A stretch of 7,382 nucleotides of DNA, taken from NCBI GenBank assembly GCA_007116095.1, contig SKJD01000499.1, positions 1 through 7,382 on the forward strand, given 5' to 3'. Below, one piece after another: positions 1 through 7,164 of the stretch. The translations under genes and the position numbers were made by a program. The notes beneath the pieces were generated by a model that was given only the letters and a program-made list of their open reading frames with translations, made no database searches and had not been told where the DNA came from. Within the stretch, counting starts at the first letter, position 1; each line of letters begins with the position of its first letter. Origin of the DNA: Candidatus Hydrogenedentota bacterium. Lineage in GTDB: Bacteria > Hydrogenedentota > Hydrogenedentia > Hydrogenedentales > SCBR16-9.

Positions 1-1413
1 ATTTACCAGCCGCGCATCAATTTCGCTGAAGGCGGCGATGGCGTCCACGGCGACTTCGGCCAGGAGGGCGCCGTCGCCAAGCTGACGGCGGGCTTCGACT
101 TCAAAATCGGTCTTGAATCCTTCGATGCAGCCTTCACGGATGGTCATACCCGCTGCGGAGAGGTGACCGCCATAGCGCTCGAAATGGGCGACGCATTTGT
201 GGAAAGCGCCTATCAGGTTGAAGCCGGGACCACTACGGCCCGAGCCTCGCCCGGTACCCTCCTCGTCTACGGCAATCACAACCACGGGCCGGTGGTATTT
301 TCGCATGATCCGCGAGGCCACGATGCCGATTACCCCCGGATGCCAGCCCCGGCGCGCCAATACGATGCTCCGGTCTTCGGGATTCAAGCAGGCTTCAATC
401 TCTTCAATAGCCTCCAGGTATATTAAGTTTTCGATGGTCCGGCGCTCTTCATTGGCCGTATTGAGTGCGTCGGCCATGCCCCGTGTTTCGGTGGGACAAT
501 CGCTGAGCAACAAATTCAGCGCGAGCTGTCCATCGTCCAGGCGACCGGCGGCGTTGATGCGCGGCCCCAATTGAAAGCCGATGTGCTCGGAGGAGATCGC
601 GGCAATATCCAGGCCGACGCGACGCGCCAGTTGTTGCAACCCCACCCGCTGGTGTTTGGCCATGTGGCGCAGACCCAGCGCAACGATCACACGGTTCTCG
701 CCTTTCAGCGGCACGATATCCGCGACGGTGCCCAGGGCGGCGATGTCCAGGTCATTGGGGGTATTGTTCAAGGCCGAGGAGAGCTTGAAGGCTACGCCCG
801 CGCCACAGAGATGCGCCCCGGCATAGTCCTGGTCTTCCCGACGAGGATTGATCACCGCGAGGGCATGGGGCAGGCCTTTGGATTCGTCGATGGCGTGGTG
901 ATCGGTGATAATCAGGTCCAGCCCCAGTTCCCGGGCGCTGTCCGCCGCTTCATGGGCGGCAATGCCGTTGTCCACGGTGATGATCAAGTCGACGCCATCT
1001 TCCCGGGCCCCCTTCACGCGCTCGACGTTCAGGCCGTAGCCTTCAAGCAAGCGCTGGGGCATGCTGCATTGGACCCGCTCCAGGCCGAAACGCATCAGGC
1101 CGTTCTTCAGGATGGCGGCGGCGGAAATGCCGTCGACATCGTAATCCCCGAAGATCAGGATCGACTCCTGCCGGTCCCGGGCCTGGTGGATACGCTGCAC
1201 CGCCACGTCCATGTCGGTCAGGAGAAAGGGATCGCTCAACTGAGACAGCCCCGGCCGCAGAAAGGCGTGGGCCTTTTCCGGGCTGTCCTGACCCCGCTGA
1301 ATCAGTAAATGGGCCAGGAGAGGCGGCAACCGCAAGGCGGCAGCCAATGCATGCACCGCCTGCTGGTCGAACGTTTGAATTTTCCAGCTATGTTCTACAC
1401 CGACTACAGACAC
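1..1413 (-). CDS. recJ: Single-stranded-DNA-specific exonuclease RecJ, C-terminus cut off by window edge
   Basis: RecJ is the cytoplasmic 5'-3' exonuclease that degrades single-stranded DNA in recombination, mismatch and base-excision repair. The frame stays open from 1413 to the left edge (471 codons). The metal-site motifs of the DHH family appear in order: FGDYDVDG at residues 88-95 (D92, D94), D148 in VDNG, DHH at 171-173 and D232 in GTVAD. Their spacing closely matches the metal ligands known from Thermus RecJ. The DHHA1 part follows, with GSGRS at 390-394 and GGH at 415-417. RecJ proteins are usually about 560-580 residues, so roughly the last 100, including the nucleic-acid-binding OB domain, should lie outside the window. 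I chose the GTG start at 1413 because no in-frame ATG fits the N-terminus and it begins inside the end of cmk, which suggests translational coupling. Its ribosome site (GAGAAAAG) is weak. Function is secure; the start is less so. Confidence 0.95.
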   Translation of the reverse strand, partial: MSVVGVEHSWKIQTFDQQAVHALAAALRLPPLLAHLLIQRGQDSPEKAHAFLRPGLSQLSDPFLLTDMDVAVQRIHQARDRQESILIFGDYDVDGISAAAILKNGLMRFGLERVQCSMPQRLLEGYGLNVERVKGAREDGVDLIITVDNGIAAHEAADSARELGLDLIITDHHAIDESKGLPHALAVINPRREDQDYAGAHLCGAGVAFKLSSALNNTPNDLDIAALGTVADIVPLKGENRVIVALGLRHMAKHQRVGLQQLARRVGLDIAAISSEHIGFQLGPRINAAGRLDDGQLALNLLLSDCPTETRGMADALNTANEERRTIENLIYLEAIEEIEACLNPEDRSIVLARRGWHPGVIGIVASRIMRKYHRPVVVIAVDEEGTGRGSGRSGPGFNLIGAFHKCVAHFERYGGHLSAAGMTIREGCIEGFKTDFEVEARRQLGDGALLAEVAVDAIAAFSEIDARLVN

Positions 1414-2084
1414 AAATCTTTTCTCGCCAAGGTTATAATTGCTTCCACTACTTCGTTGAAGTTCAAGTCCGAGGTGTCGAGCCGCACCGCATCTTCCGCC
1501 TGACACAATGGGGATTCCACCCGCTGCATGGCCTGCGTGTCACGCTCGATAATCGCTTGCAGGATTTCCTCGTAGGCCTCGATAATGTCCTTGTCCGCCA
1601 ACTGCTTGAGTCGCCGCTGGGCGCGGACCTCCGGCGAGGCGTCCATATATATTTTACAGCCCGCCTTCGGAAAATCCACCGTGCCGATGTCGCGGCCTTC
1701 GGCTACAGTCGGCTCCTTTTCACCAAATTGCCGCTGCAGGGCCACCAATTGCTGACGTACATCCGCGTTCTGATCCAGCCGGTAGATGAGGCTTGTGACC
1801 TCCGGGCTACGAATGGCCTCGGTGACGTCGTGGCCGTTTACGGTAACCTGCTGTACGCCGTCTACCTCAAACATCTCCAGATGCATCTGTCGGGTGTTCT
1901 CCGCCAGGGCTTCGGGGTTGTCCAGGTTGATGTTGTTGTGCACTGCCCACCAGGTAGCGGCCCGGTACATGGCCCCCGTGTCCAGGAATGCAAAGCCCAG
2001 ACGCTCGGCCACGGCGCGGGCGGTTGAGCTCTTGCCGGCGCCTGCCGGGCCGTCAATGGCGATGATTTGTGTGGCTTCACTCAT
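1404..2084 (-). CDS. cmk: Cytidylate kinase
   Basis: Cytidylate kinase transfers phosphate from ATP to CMP or dCMP, giving CDP or dCDP for RNA, DNA and phospholipid synthesis in the cytoplasm. The 226-residue product matches the family length (E. coli about 227). Visible motifs are the P-loop GPAGAGKSS at 12-20, LDTGAMYRA at 34-42, the nucleotide-binding EGRDIGT at 129-135, a lid-like arginine-rich stretch around 153-160, and the RD..AMQR..SPL block at 181-193 followed by LDTS at 202-205. The ATG at 2084 puts the protein directly at the usual N-terminus and has GGAG 11 bases upstream. An in-frame ATG at 2189 would add 35 residues unlike the family and would run back into mtnA, so it is rejected. 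The gene lies 49 bases after mtnA, and its last 10 bases overlap the start of recJ. All residues expected for activity appear present. Confidence 0.97.
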   Translation of the reverse strand: MSEATQIIAIDGPAGAGKSSTARAVAERLGFAFLDTGAMYRAATWWAVHNNINLDNPEALAENTRQMHLEMFEVDGVQQVTVNGHDVTEAIRSPEVTSLIYRLDQNADVRQQLVALQRQFGEKEPTVAEGRDIGTVDFPKAGCKIYMDASPEVRAQRRLKQLADKDIIEAYEEILQAIIERDTQAMQRVESPLCQAEDAVRLDTSDLNFNEVVEAIITLARKDLCL

Positions 2085-2133
2085 GTGGGGGCTTTCTCCA
2101 ATATCGCATGGCCAATCGGTTGCTGACCGCCTC

Positions 2134-3201
2134 TCAAGCTTGGGTTTCAGTTGCGGTTGCTGCCAGCAATGCCGCAATGGCCGGGCCATACGGAGCCCGC
2201 AGCAGACCGCGCTCCGTGATGATGCCGCTCACCAATTCGGCCGGGGTCACATCAAAAGCGGGATTGTACACCGACACTCCTTCCGGTACCGTGCGGATGC
2301 CAAAGCCTTCGGTGATCTCGGTCGCGGCCCGTTCTTCAATGATGATGTCGTCGCCGGAGCAAAGCGCCGGGTCAAAGGTCGAGTAGGGTGCGGCCACGTA
2401 AAAGGGAATGTCATGCGCCTGGGCCAGCACGGCCAGGCCGTAGGTGCCGATTTTGTTGGCGACATCGCCGTTGGCTGTGATGCGGTCCGCGCCGACCACC
2501 ACGAGCTGCACCCGTCCCTGCCGCATCAGGTGCGCGGCCATGTTGTCGCAAATCACCGTCACGGGAATGCCGACGGCTTGTAGTTCCCAGGCCGTGAGCC
2601 GTGCGCCTTGCAGTAGCGGGCGGGTTTCATCGGCATAGACCTGAAATTTCCGGCCCTGCTCGTGGGCCCAGAACATCATAGCCAGGGCCGTGCCATAGCC
2701 CGAGGTCGCCAATCCGCCGGCATTGCAATGCGTCAATACCCCGGCCCCTTCCGGAATGAGTCCGGCGCCGTGCTCGCCAATGGCGCGGCAAAGCTCTAGG
2801 TCTTCCGCATGGATGGTCTTGGCCTCGGCTTCCAGAGTCTCCATCAATATAGGCAGGGGCGTCGTTGCGTCCAGCCTATGCGCCACGCGCTGCATCCGCG
2901 CCAGCGCCCAGAAGAGGTTGACCGCCGTTGGACGCGAAGCGCCCAGGTATATTGCGGTGTTGTCCACTACTACCAGGGCATCTGCCGTGTCTTTGGGTTG
3001 TGCGGCCCTCAGGCCCACTACCACGCCATAGGCCGCCGTTACCCCGATGGCAGGCGCGCCACGGACCCGCAGGGACTGGATGGCTTCAAAGACGTCATCT
3101 GCTGTGTCCAGCGGAATTACGCGGCGCTCCAGCGGCAGCAGCGTTTGATCCAGGATATACAGGCGCGCATCACGCCACTGTATCGTTCCAATCGGCAACA
3201 A
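2134..3201 (-). CDS. mtnA: S-methyl-5-thioribose-1-phosphate isomerase
   Basis: MtnA converts 5-methylthioribose-1-phosphate to 5-methylthioribulose-1-phosphate, an early step of the methionine salvage pathway that recycles the methylthio group left from SAM-dependent polyamine synthesis. The 355-residue product is family length. RGAPAIG is at 47-53, the catalytic cysteine is C159 in THCNAGGLAT, and the catalytic aspartate is D239 in VVGADRITANGD; these match Cys160 and Asp240 of the Bacillus enzyme. NKIGTY at 249-254 and the C-terminal NPAFDVTP at 313-320 are also typical. The protein is related to eIF2B-type subunits, but these motifs favour MtnA over the ribose-1,5-bisphosphate isomerase relatives. 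Translation appears to start at TTG: AAGGAG lies 7 bases upstream and no in-frame ATG is near. It is the first gene of the minus cluster. No other salvage gene (mtnB, C, D, K or P) is in the window. Confidence 0.96.
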   Translation of the reverse strand: MLPIGTIQWRDARLYILDQTLLPLERRVIPLDTADDVFEAIQSLRVRGAPAIGVTAAYGVVVGLRAAQPKDTADALVVVDNTAIYLGASRPTAVNLFWALARMQRVAHRLDATTPLPILMETLEAEAKTIHAEDLELCRAIGEHGAGLIPEGAGVLTHCNAGGLATSGYGTALAMMFWAHEQGRKFQVYADETRPLLQGARLTAWELQAVGIPVTVICDNMAAHLMRQGRVQLVVVGADRITANGDVANKIGTYGLAVLAQAHDIPFYVAAPYSTFDPALCSGDDIIIEERAATEITEGFGIRTVPEGVSVYNPAFDVTPAELVSGIITERGLLRAPYGPAIAALLAATATETQA

Positions 3202-3208
3202 AGGCGAT

Positions 3209-3214
3209 CTCCTT
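3209..3214 (-). promoter_or_regulatory. Ribosome binding site that fixes the mtnA TTG start
   Basis: On the minus strand AAGGAG is followed by 7 bases and then TTG (3201-3199), which is at once followed by a second in-frame TTG. This is close to ideal Shine-Dalgarno spacing, and the encoded N-terminus (MLPIGTIQW) fits MtnA proteins. An ATG at 3217 lies just ahead in another frame but stops after 15 codons and has no ribosome site of its own. Confidence 0.75.
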
Positions 3215-3260
3215 CATGGGAATGGGGATGTATACAGCATTTTGCGCGTAATCCATCGCA

Positions 3261-3285
3261 TTCCACACACCTCGGGCATGTGGAA
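3261..3285. repeat. Perfect 7-base palindrome arms beside the mtnA promoter
   Basis: TTCCACA (3261-3267) and TGTGGAA (3279-3285) form a perfect inverted repeat with an 11-base centre. It lies immediately downstream of the predicted minus-strand -10 and spans the expected transcription start of mtnA, the position typical of a repressor operator. It could also be a chance palindrome or a hairpin in a longer transcript. Confidence 0.4.
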
Positions 3286-3287
3286 AT

Positions 3288-3316
3288 AGTATCACTTCCA
3301 GTGTGCCTGGATGCAA
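3288..3316 (-). promoter_or_regulatory. Predicted promoter of the mtnA-cmk-recJ cluster
   Basis: On the minus strand TTGCAT (3316-3311) and GATACT (3293-3288) are separated by exactly 17 bases and resemble sigma-70 -35 and -10 boxes. The -35 keeps TTG and the -10 keeps four of six consensus bases. Transcription would begin near 3281, giving a leader of about 80 bases before mtnA. No terminator-like hairpin lies in the 49-base mtnA-cmk gap, so the promoter could serve all three genes. The match is moderate. Confidence 0.4.
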
Positions 3317-3419
3317 TGGGCTATAAATGTGTAAGATGTGGTATTTGTCGGGTTTTGCGTAGCTGCTGCCCCTGATTGGTGTTTGGAATGCAGTTACTCC
3401 AAGGGATGTTGGCTAGTTA

Positions 3420-3449
3420 TTGTATAATTTTCGGGGTGCATGCTATGAT
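3420..3449 (+). promoter_or_regulatory. Predicted extended -10 promoter of glgP-murB
   Basis: TTGTAT (3420-3425), an 18-base spacer and TATGAT (3444-3449) preceded by TGC form a plausible sigma-70 promoter with an extended -10. Transcription would begin about 3456, just where the structured leader opens. The -10 lies inside a perfect palindrome: GTGCAT (3436-3441), loop GCTATG, ATGCAC (3448-3453), a possible operator. A closer -10 match, TATAAT at 3423-3428, is nearby but has no -35 at 16-18 bases. The two may be alternative promoters. Confidence 0.45.
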
Positions 3450-3451
3450 GC

Positions 3452-3625
3452 ACACTAGGCGGGAAGCCTGTCTACGACAGGTCCCGGGAGTGTAGAGCAC
3501 CTTAGTGATTCGACAGCCGACCGGCTGTCAATGGAATACCCCGGAGGTATTCCTAAAGAACCACTCCGTCTGCCTCTTACCAGACTACAGCCTGGGCATC
3601 CTGTCCCGGTATTTAGGGTAGTCTG
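3452..3625 (+). promoter_or_regulatory. Predicted structured 5' leader RNA of glgP with several hairpins
   Basis: This non-coding stretch ahead of glgP can fold as a chain of strong stems. Stem 1 (3452-3493) has three stacked helices: ACACT/AGTGT, CGGGA/TCCCG and CCTGTC/GACAGG with a TAC loop. Stem 2 (3512-3529) is GACAGCC/GGCTGTC with loop GACC. Stem 3 (3533-3553) is GGAATACC/GGTATTCC with loop CCGGA. Stem 4 (3581-3625) is CAGACTAC/GTAGTCTG enclosing a smaller CTGGG/CCCGG helix. GGAGTG (3487-3492) can also pair with CACTCC (3562-3567), closing a junction around stems 2 and 3; this would break the outer helix of stem 1. No U-run follows stem 4, and the AAGGA ribosome site begins about 12 bases after it, so control of translation or RNA stability is more likely than simple attenuation. 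It does not match any riboswitch, T-box, 6S, SRP or tmRNA core that I recall. Structure is seen by eye; function is inferred. Confidence 0.5.
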
Positions 3626-3653
3626 ATTTGAACATAAAAGGATAGTTATAACC

Positions 3654-6212
3654 ATGACCAAAGTGCGTAAATATACCGTGGTCCCGCAACTTCCGGAGAA
3701 ACTCCACCAGTTGATGGACATCGCCTACAATTTGTGGTGGTCCTGGAACCCGGACGCCATTGATTTATTCTTTCGCGTTGATCGGGACCTCTGGATTGAC
3801 TGTGAACAAAATCCCGTCCTGCTCTTGGGCCGGGTCAGCCAGAGTCGCCTGGAGGAGTTGGCCGAAGACTCCGGCTTTCTCTCGCATATGGAGCGGGTCT
3901 CGGATCGCCTGGATAAGTACATGCAGGAAGACCCCTGGCGGGTGAATAACCCACATGCCCCGGAGCCGTTTCAGGTGGCGTATTTCTCGGCGGAATATGG
4001 TCTGCACGAAAGCGTCCGGATTTATTCCGGAGGCCTGGGCGTACTTTCCGGAGACCATCTCAAGGCGGCCAGTGATCTCGGCCTGCCCCTGGCGGGCGTT
4101 GGGCTCTTGTATCGGGAAGGCTATTTCAGCCAGTATCTCAATGCGGAAGGCTGGCAGCAGGAAACCTACCCCCGCAACGACTTCCACAACCTGCCCTTGA
4201 CACTGGTCACGGACAAGAAAGACAAGCCGCTGGTCATCGAGGCGCCCTACCCCGGGCGGCTGGTCAAGGCCTACATCTGGCGCTGTCAGGTCGGGCGGGT
4301 GCCGCTCTATCTGCTGGACTGTGACCACGAGGATAATACCCCGGAGGATCGCGGGATCACCGGTCAGCTCTATGGCGGTGATCGGGATACCCGAATCCGC
4401 CAGGAGATCATGCTGGGCATGGGCGGCATACTGGCGCTGCATGCCCTCGGTGTGGAGCCGACGGTTTATCACATGAACGAAGGCCACTCCGCCTTCCTGG
4501 CTCTGCAACGCATCCAGGAGTTGGTGCAGCGGGAAGGCCTGAGTTTTGATCAGGCGATTGAAACCGTGCGGGCCGGCACCCATTTCACCACCCACACCCC
4601 CGTGCCCGCAGGCAATGACATGTTCGATCCCGGCATGATCGACTTCTATTTTAAGCAGTATTGCGAAGCGGTCAATATCCCCTTGCACCACCTGCTGGGT
4701 ATGGGACGTCAAAATCCGGTGGACGAAAAAGAACCTTTCTGCATGACGGTGTTGGCGTTGAAGCTGTCCTCGGGCAGCAACGGGGTGAGCAAGTTGCATG
4801 GGGAAGTGGCGCGTAACATGTGGCAACTCACCTGGAAAGGGATTCCCGAGGACGAGGTGCCCATCACCTCCATCACCAACGGCGTGCATACGCGCTCGTA
4901 TATTTCCCGGGACCTCTCCGAGCTTTACGACCGCTACCTCGGCCCGGGCTGGATTAACAATCCCGACGACCAGAGTATCTGGGAGCGGGTCGATGAGATT
5001 CCGGACAATGAGCTGTGGCGAATGAAAGAACGGCGCCGCGAGCGCCTGGTCAATTTCTCCCGCAAGCGGTTGCACCAGCAGATTGCCTCTCGCAGCGGCA
5101 CAAGCGTGGAACTGCGCGAGGCCATTGAGGTCCTCTATCCCGAGGCGCTGACCATCGGCTTTGCCCGGCGCTTTGCGACGTACAAGCGCGCCACCCTGAT
5201 TCTAAGGGACCCCGAACGGCTTCGTCGGATATTGCTCGACAGCAAGCGTCCGGTCCAGTTCATTATCGCCGGCAAGGCCCACCCGCAGGATGCCGCCGGC
5301 AAGCAGCTTATCCGTGATTTGCTGCACTTCGCGCGTGATCCGCAGGTGCGCAACCACTTTGTCTTTATTGAAGACTACAACATCAACGTCGCCCGCTATC
5401 TTGTGCAGGGAGTCGATTGCTGGCTTAATACGCCGCGCCGCCCCATGGAGGCCAGCGGCACCAGCGGCATGAAGTCTTCGGCCAACGGCGGCCTGAACAT
5501 CTCCATCCCGGACGGCTGGTGGTGTGAGGCGGAGCACCTGGGTCCCAACGGCTGGAGCATCGGTCGTGGCGAGTCCTACGACGCCATCGAAGAACAGGAT
5601 GAGATCGAGAGCCAGGCCTTTTATGACCTGCTGGAACATGAAATCGTCCCGATGTTCTATGATCGTGGTCGTGACGGTATTCCCCGCGAATGGATTCAGC
5701 GGATGAAATCGGCGATCCGGACGATTGTGCCGGTCTTCAACACCTACCGCATGGTGCAGGAATACGCTGATCGCGGTTATATCCCCTGCTCCAAACGCAG
5801 GGCCGCACTGATGGCCGACGAACGCAAACGCGCATTGGCCCTGGCGGCGTGGAAGGAGCGGGTGCGGACGGCCTGGGAGCAGGTTCGTGTGCTGGATATC
5901 GACAGTGAGGACAGCGTCAAGATTCCTGTCGGCGGGAAATTGCAGGTGAAGGCCCGCATCGATCTGGGCGTATTGAGCAACGACGACGTGATCGTTGAGA
6001 TTTTTTATGGTGGTCTCAGCCCGCAGGGTGACTTGGCCGTGGGCAATACGGTCCAGATGCACTTCAACAAGCAGGTCAGCAATGGTGAGAGCCTGTATGA
6101 AGGCGCGATCGACTGCGAAAAGACCGGGCAACAGGGTTTTACCGTGCGCGTGCTGCCCAGCCACCCGGACCTGGCGGAAAAGCATGAAACCGGGCTGATT
6201 GCCTGGGCATAA
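3654..6212 (+). CDS. glgP: Alpha-glucan (glycogen/maltodextrin) phosphorylase, DUF3417-containing GT35 family
   Basis: The enzyme uses inorganic phosphate to release glucose-1-phosphate from the non-reducing ends of glycogen or maltodextrins, with pyridoxal phosphate as cofactor, in the cytoplasm. The 852 residues match the long bacterial and archaeal form. An N-terminal DUF3417 region covers about residues 1-110. The phosphorylase core follows: FSAEYG at 111-116, YSGGLGVLSGDHLKAASD at 124-141, HMNEGHS at 273-279, THTPVPAGN from 313, FARRFATYKRA, IAGKAHP, and EASGTSGMK, whose K607 should hold the cofactor. DGWW follows it. The C-terminal part after about residue 750 is the usual beta-rich tail ending in GLIAWA. 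The ATG at 3654 has AAGGA 11 bases upstream and fits the family N-terminus. It follows the structured leader and lies 8 bases ahead of murB. No other glycogen gene is present, so the natural glucan cannot be told. Confidence 0.95.
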   Translation: MTKVRKYTVVPQLPEKLHQLMDIAYNLWWSWNPDAIDLFFRVDRDLWIDCEQNPVLLLGRVSQSRLEELAEDSGFLSHMERVSDRLDKYMQEDPWRVNNPHAPEPFQVAYFSAEYGLHESVRIYSGGLGVLSGDHLKAASDLGLPLAGVGLLYREGYFSQYLNAEGWQQETYPRNDFHNLPLTLVTDKKDKPLVIEAPYPGRLVKAYIWRCQVGRVPLYLLDCDHEDNTPEDRGITGQLYGGDRDTRIRQEIMLGMGGILALHALGVEPTVYHMNEGHSAFLALQRIQELVQREGLSFDQAIETVRAGTHFTTHTPVPAGNDMFDPGMIDFYFKQYCEAVNIPLHHLLGMGRQNPVDEKEPFCMTVLALKLSSGSNGVSKLHGEVARNMWQLTWKGIPEDEVPITSITNGVHTRSYISRDLSELYDRYLGPGWINNPDDQSIWERVDEIPDNELWRMKERRRERLVNFSRKRLHQQIASRSGTSVELREAIEVLYPEALTIGFARRFATYKRATLILRDPERLRRILLDSKRPVQFIIAGKAHPQDAAGKQLIRDLLHFARDPQVRNHFVFIEDYNINVARYLVQGVDCWLNTPRRPMEASGTSGMKSSANGGLNISIPDGWWCEAEHLGPNGWSIGRGESYDAIEEQDEIESQAFYDLLEHEIVPMFYDRGRDGIPREWIQRMKSAIRTIVPVFNTYRMVQEYADRGYIPCSKRRAALMADERKRALALAAWKERVRTAWEQVRVLDIDSEDSVKIPVGGKLQVKARIDLGVLSNDDVIVEIFYGGLSPQGDLAVGNTVQMHFNKQVSNGESLYEGAIDCEKTGQQGFTVRVLPSHPDLAEKHETGLIAWA

Positions 6213-6220
6213 CAGTCGAT

Positions 6221-7105
6221 ATGGACATACCAACGTTTCCATACGCCCAGATGGACTATTCCCTGGCGCCCAGCACCCTGTATAACGTCGGGGGCGCAGC
6301 TGCGGTTGCGCTCATCCCGCGCAATATCGAGGAAGCCCATGAGGCCTACGACTGGATGCGCGAGCAAGACGCCCCGAAGATGATTCTCGGTGGCGGTTCG
6401 AATGTGTTGATCGACGATGCCGGCTTCCCCGGCATCGTCTTTTTCACCACCGGCCTCCAGGCCCTGAAACCCTTGGGCGACCATCGCTACTACATCGGCG
6501 CGGGGGTCGACCTGGATCACTTCGTGCAGGAAATACTCCTGCCCAACAACTACGACGGCGTCGGCGGCCTGACCGGTATCCCCGGCTCCGTCGGTGGGGC
6601 GATCTACATGAATGCCGGCACCGTCAATGGCAGCACCTGCCAGCTCATGGAGTCGGTACATTTGCTAAAGCCCGACGGTGAAGTGACCCTACCTATGCAC
6701 CCGGAGCTCTACAACTACCGGGGGCAATGTTTTTGTCTACCGGGCGATGTAATTCTCGGCGGGACCTTCCACTGTCAGGTCGCGGAAAAAGACCAGACCG
6801 CCATCTACAACCGCTACATCCAGCGTCGTCGCGAAACCCAGCCCCAGGGGCATTGCTGCGGCAGCGTCTTCAAGAACCCCGAGGGGGACCATGCCGGCAG
6901 GCTGATCGAGGCCTGTGGCCTGAAAGGTACCCGCCATGGCGGCGCCCACATCAGCTCCAAGCACGCCAATTTCATTATGAACGACAACCAGGCCCGTTTC
7001 GAGGATATCCTCTACCTCATCCAGCTGGCGAAAGACACTGTCCGCCAGGAATTCGGCATCGAGCTTGAAGAAGAAGTCCGGATTATTCGCGCCCCGGCAG
7101 GCTAG
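6221..7105 (+). CDS. murB: UDP-N-acetylenolpyruvoylglucosamine reductase (UDP-N-acetylmuramate dehydrogenase)
   Basis: MurB is the FAD- and NADPH-dependent cytoplasmic reductase that makes UDP-N-acetylmuramate, the second committed step of peptidoglycan precursor synthesis. The 294-residue product matches the shorter type II form. The FAD-binding GGGSN is at 57-61, GIPGSVGGAIYMNAG at 119-133, the proton-donor serine S215 in GSVFKNP, and a C-terminal glutamate (E285) in LEEEVRII at 282-289. The substrate-binding arginine is probably R167 in YRGQCF; many homologues read YRxSxF there, so Q169 replaces a common serine. No clear ribosome site precedes the ATG at 6221, which follows the glgP stop by only 8 bases, so it may rely on coupling to glgP. 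An ATG at 6251 is an alternative start that would still keep all motifs. Function is secure; the start is moderately certain. Confidence 0.95.
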   Translation: MDIPTFPYAQMDYSLAPSTLYNVGGAAAVALIPRNIEEAHEAYDWMREQDAPKMILGGGSNVLIDDAGFPGIVFFTTGLQALKPLGDHRYYIGAGVDLDHFVQEILLPNNYDGVGGLTGIPGSVGGAIYMNAGTVNGSTCQLMESVHLLKPDGEVTLPMHPELYNYRGQCFCLPGDVILGGTFHCQVAEKDQTAIYNRYIQRRRETQPQGHCCGSVFKNPEGDHAGRLIEACGLKGTRHGGAHISSKHANFIMNDNQARFEDILYLIQLAKDTVRQEFGIELEEEVRIIRAPAG

Positions 7106-7164
7106 AGGGCATGAATTGTGTCCTGTAATGCTCATAGTGGGTAATATTTGAAGTGAGGTGACGT

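Noticed and set aside
571..1308. Plus-strand open frame of 245 codons opposite recJ
   Set aside because: The opposite strand encodes RecJ with all its motifs; this frame's product is low-complexity and unlike any family.
2085..2189. Extended cmk start at 2189
   Set aside because: The added 35 residues are not part of the kinase family, overlap the end of mtnA and lack a ribosome site; the ATG at 2084 has GGAG upstream.
3170..3217. Tiny 15-codon frame beginning at the ATG at 3217 ahead of mtnA (minus strand)
   Set aside because: It has no ribosome site of its own and contains the mtnA ribosome site. It could be a leader peptide, but nothing supports that beyond its presence.
3383..3402. Short inverted repeat TTGGA-N10-TCCAA upstream of the glgP promoter
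   Set aside because: Five-base arms with a ten-base centre are expected by chance in a region this size.
3423..3428. TATAAT as the main glgP -10 box
   Set aside because: A perfect hexamer, but no -35-like sequence at 16-18 bases upstream; noted only as a possible alternative promoter.
3765..5075. Long minus-strand open frame of 436 codons opposite glgP
   Set aside because: It lies wholly antisense to a well-supported phosphorylase, has no ribosome site I can see, and its protein resembles no family. It is a by-product of GC-rich codon use.
5202..6242. Minus-strand open frame of 346 codons across the glgP end
   Set aside because: Antisense shadow of glgP, with no recognisable domain.
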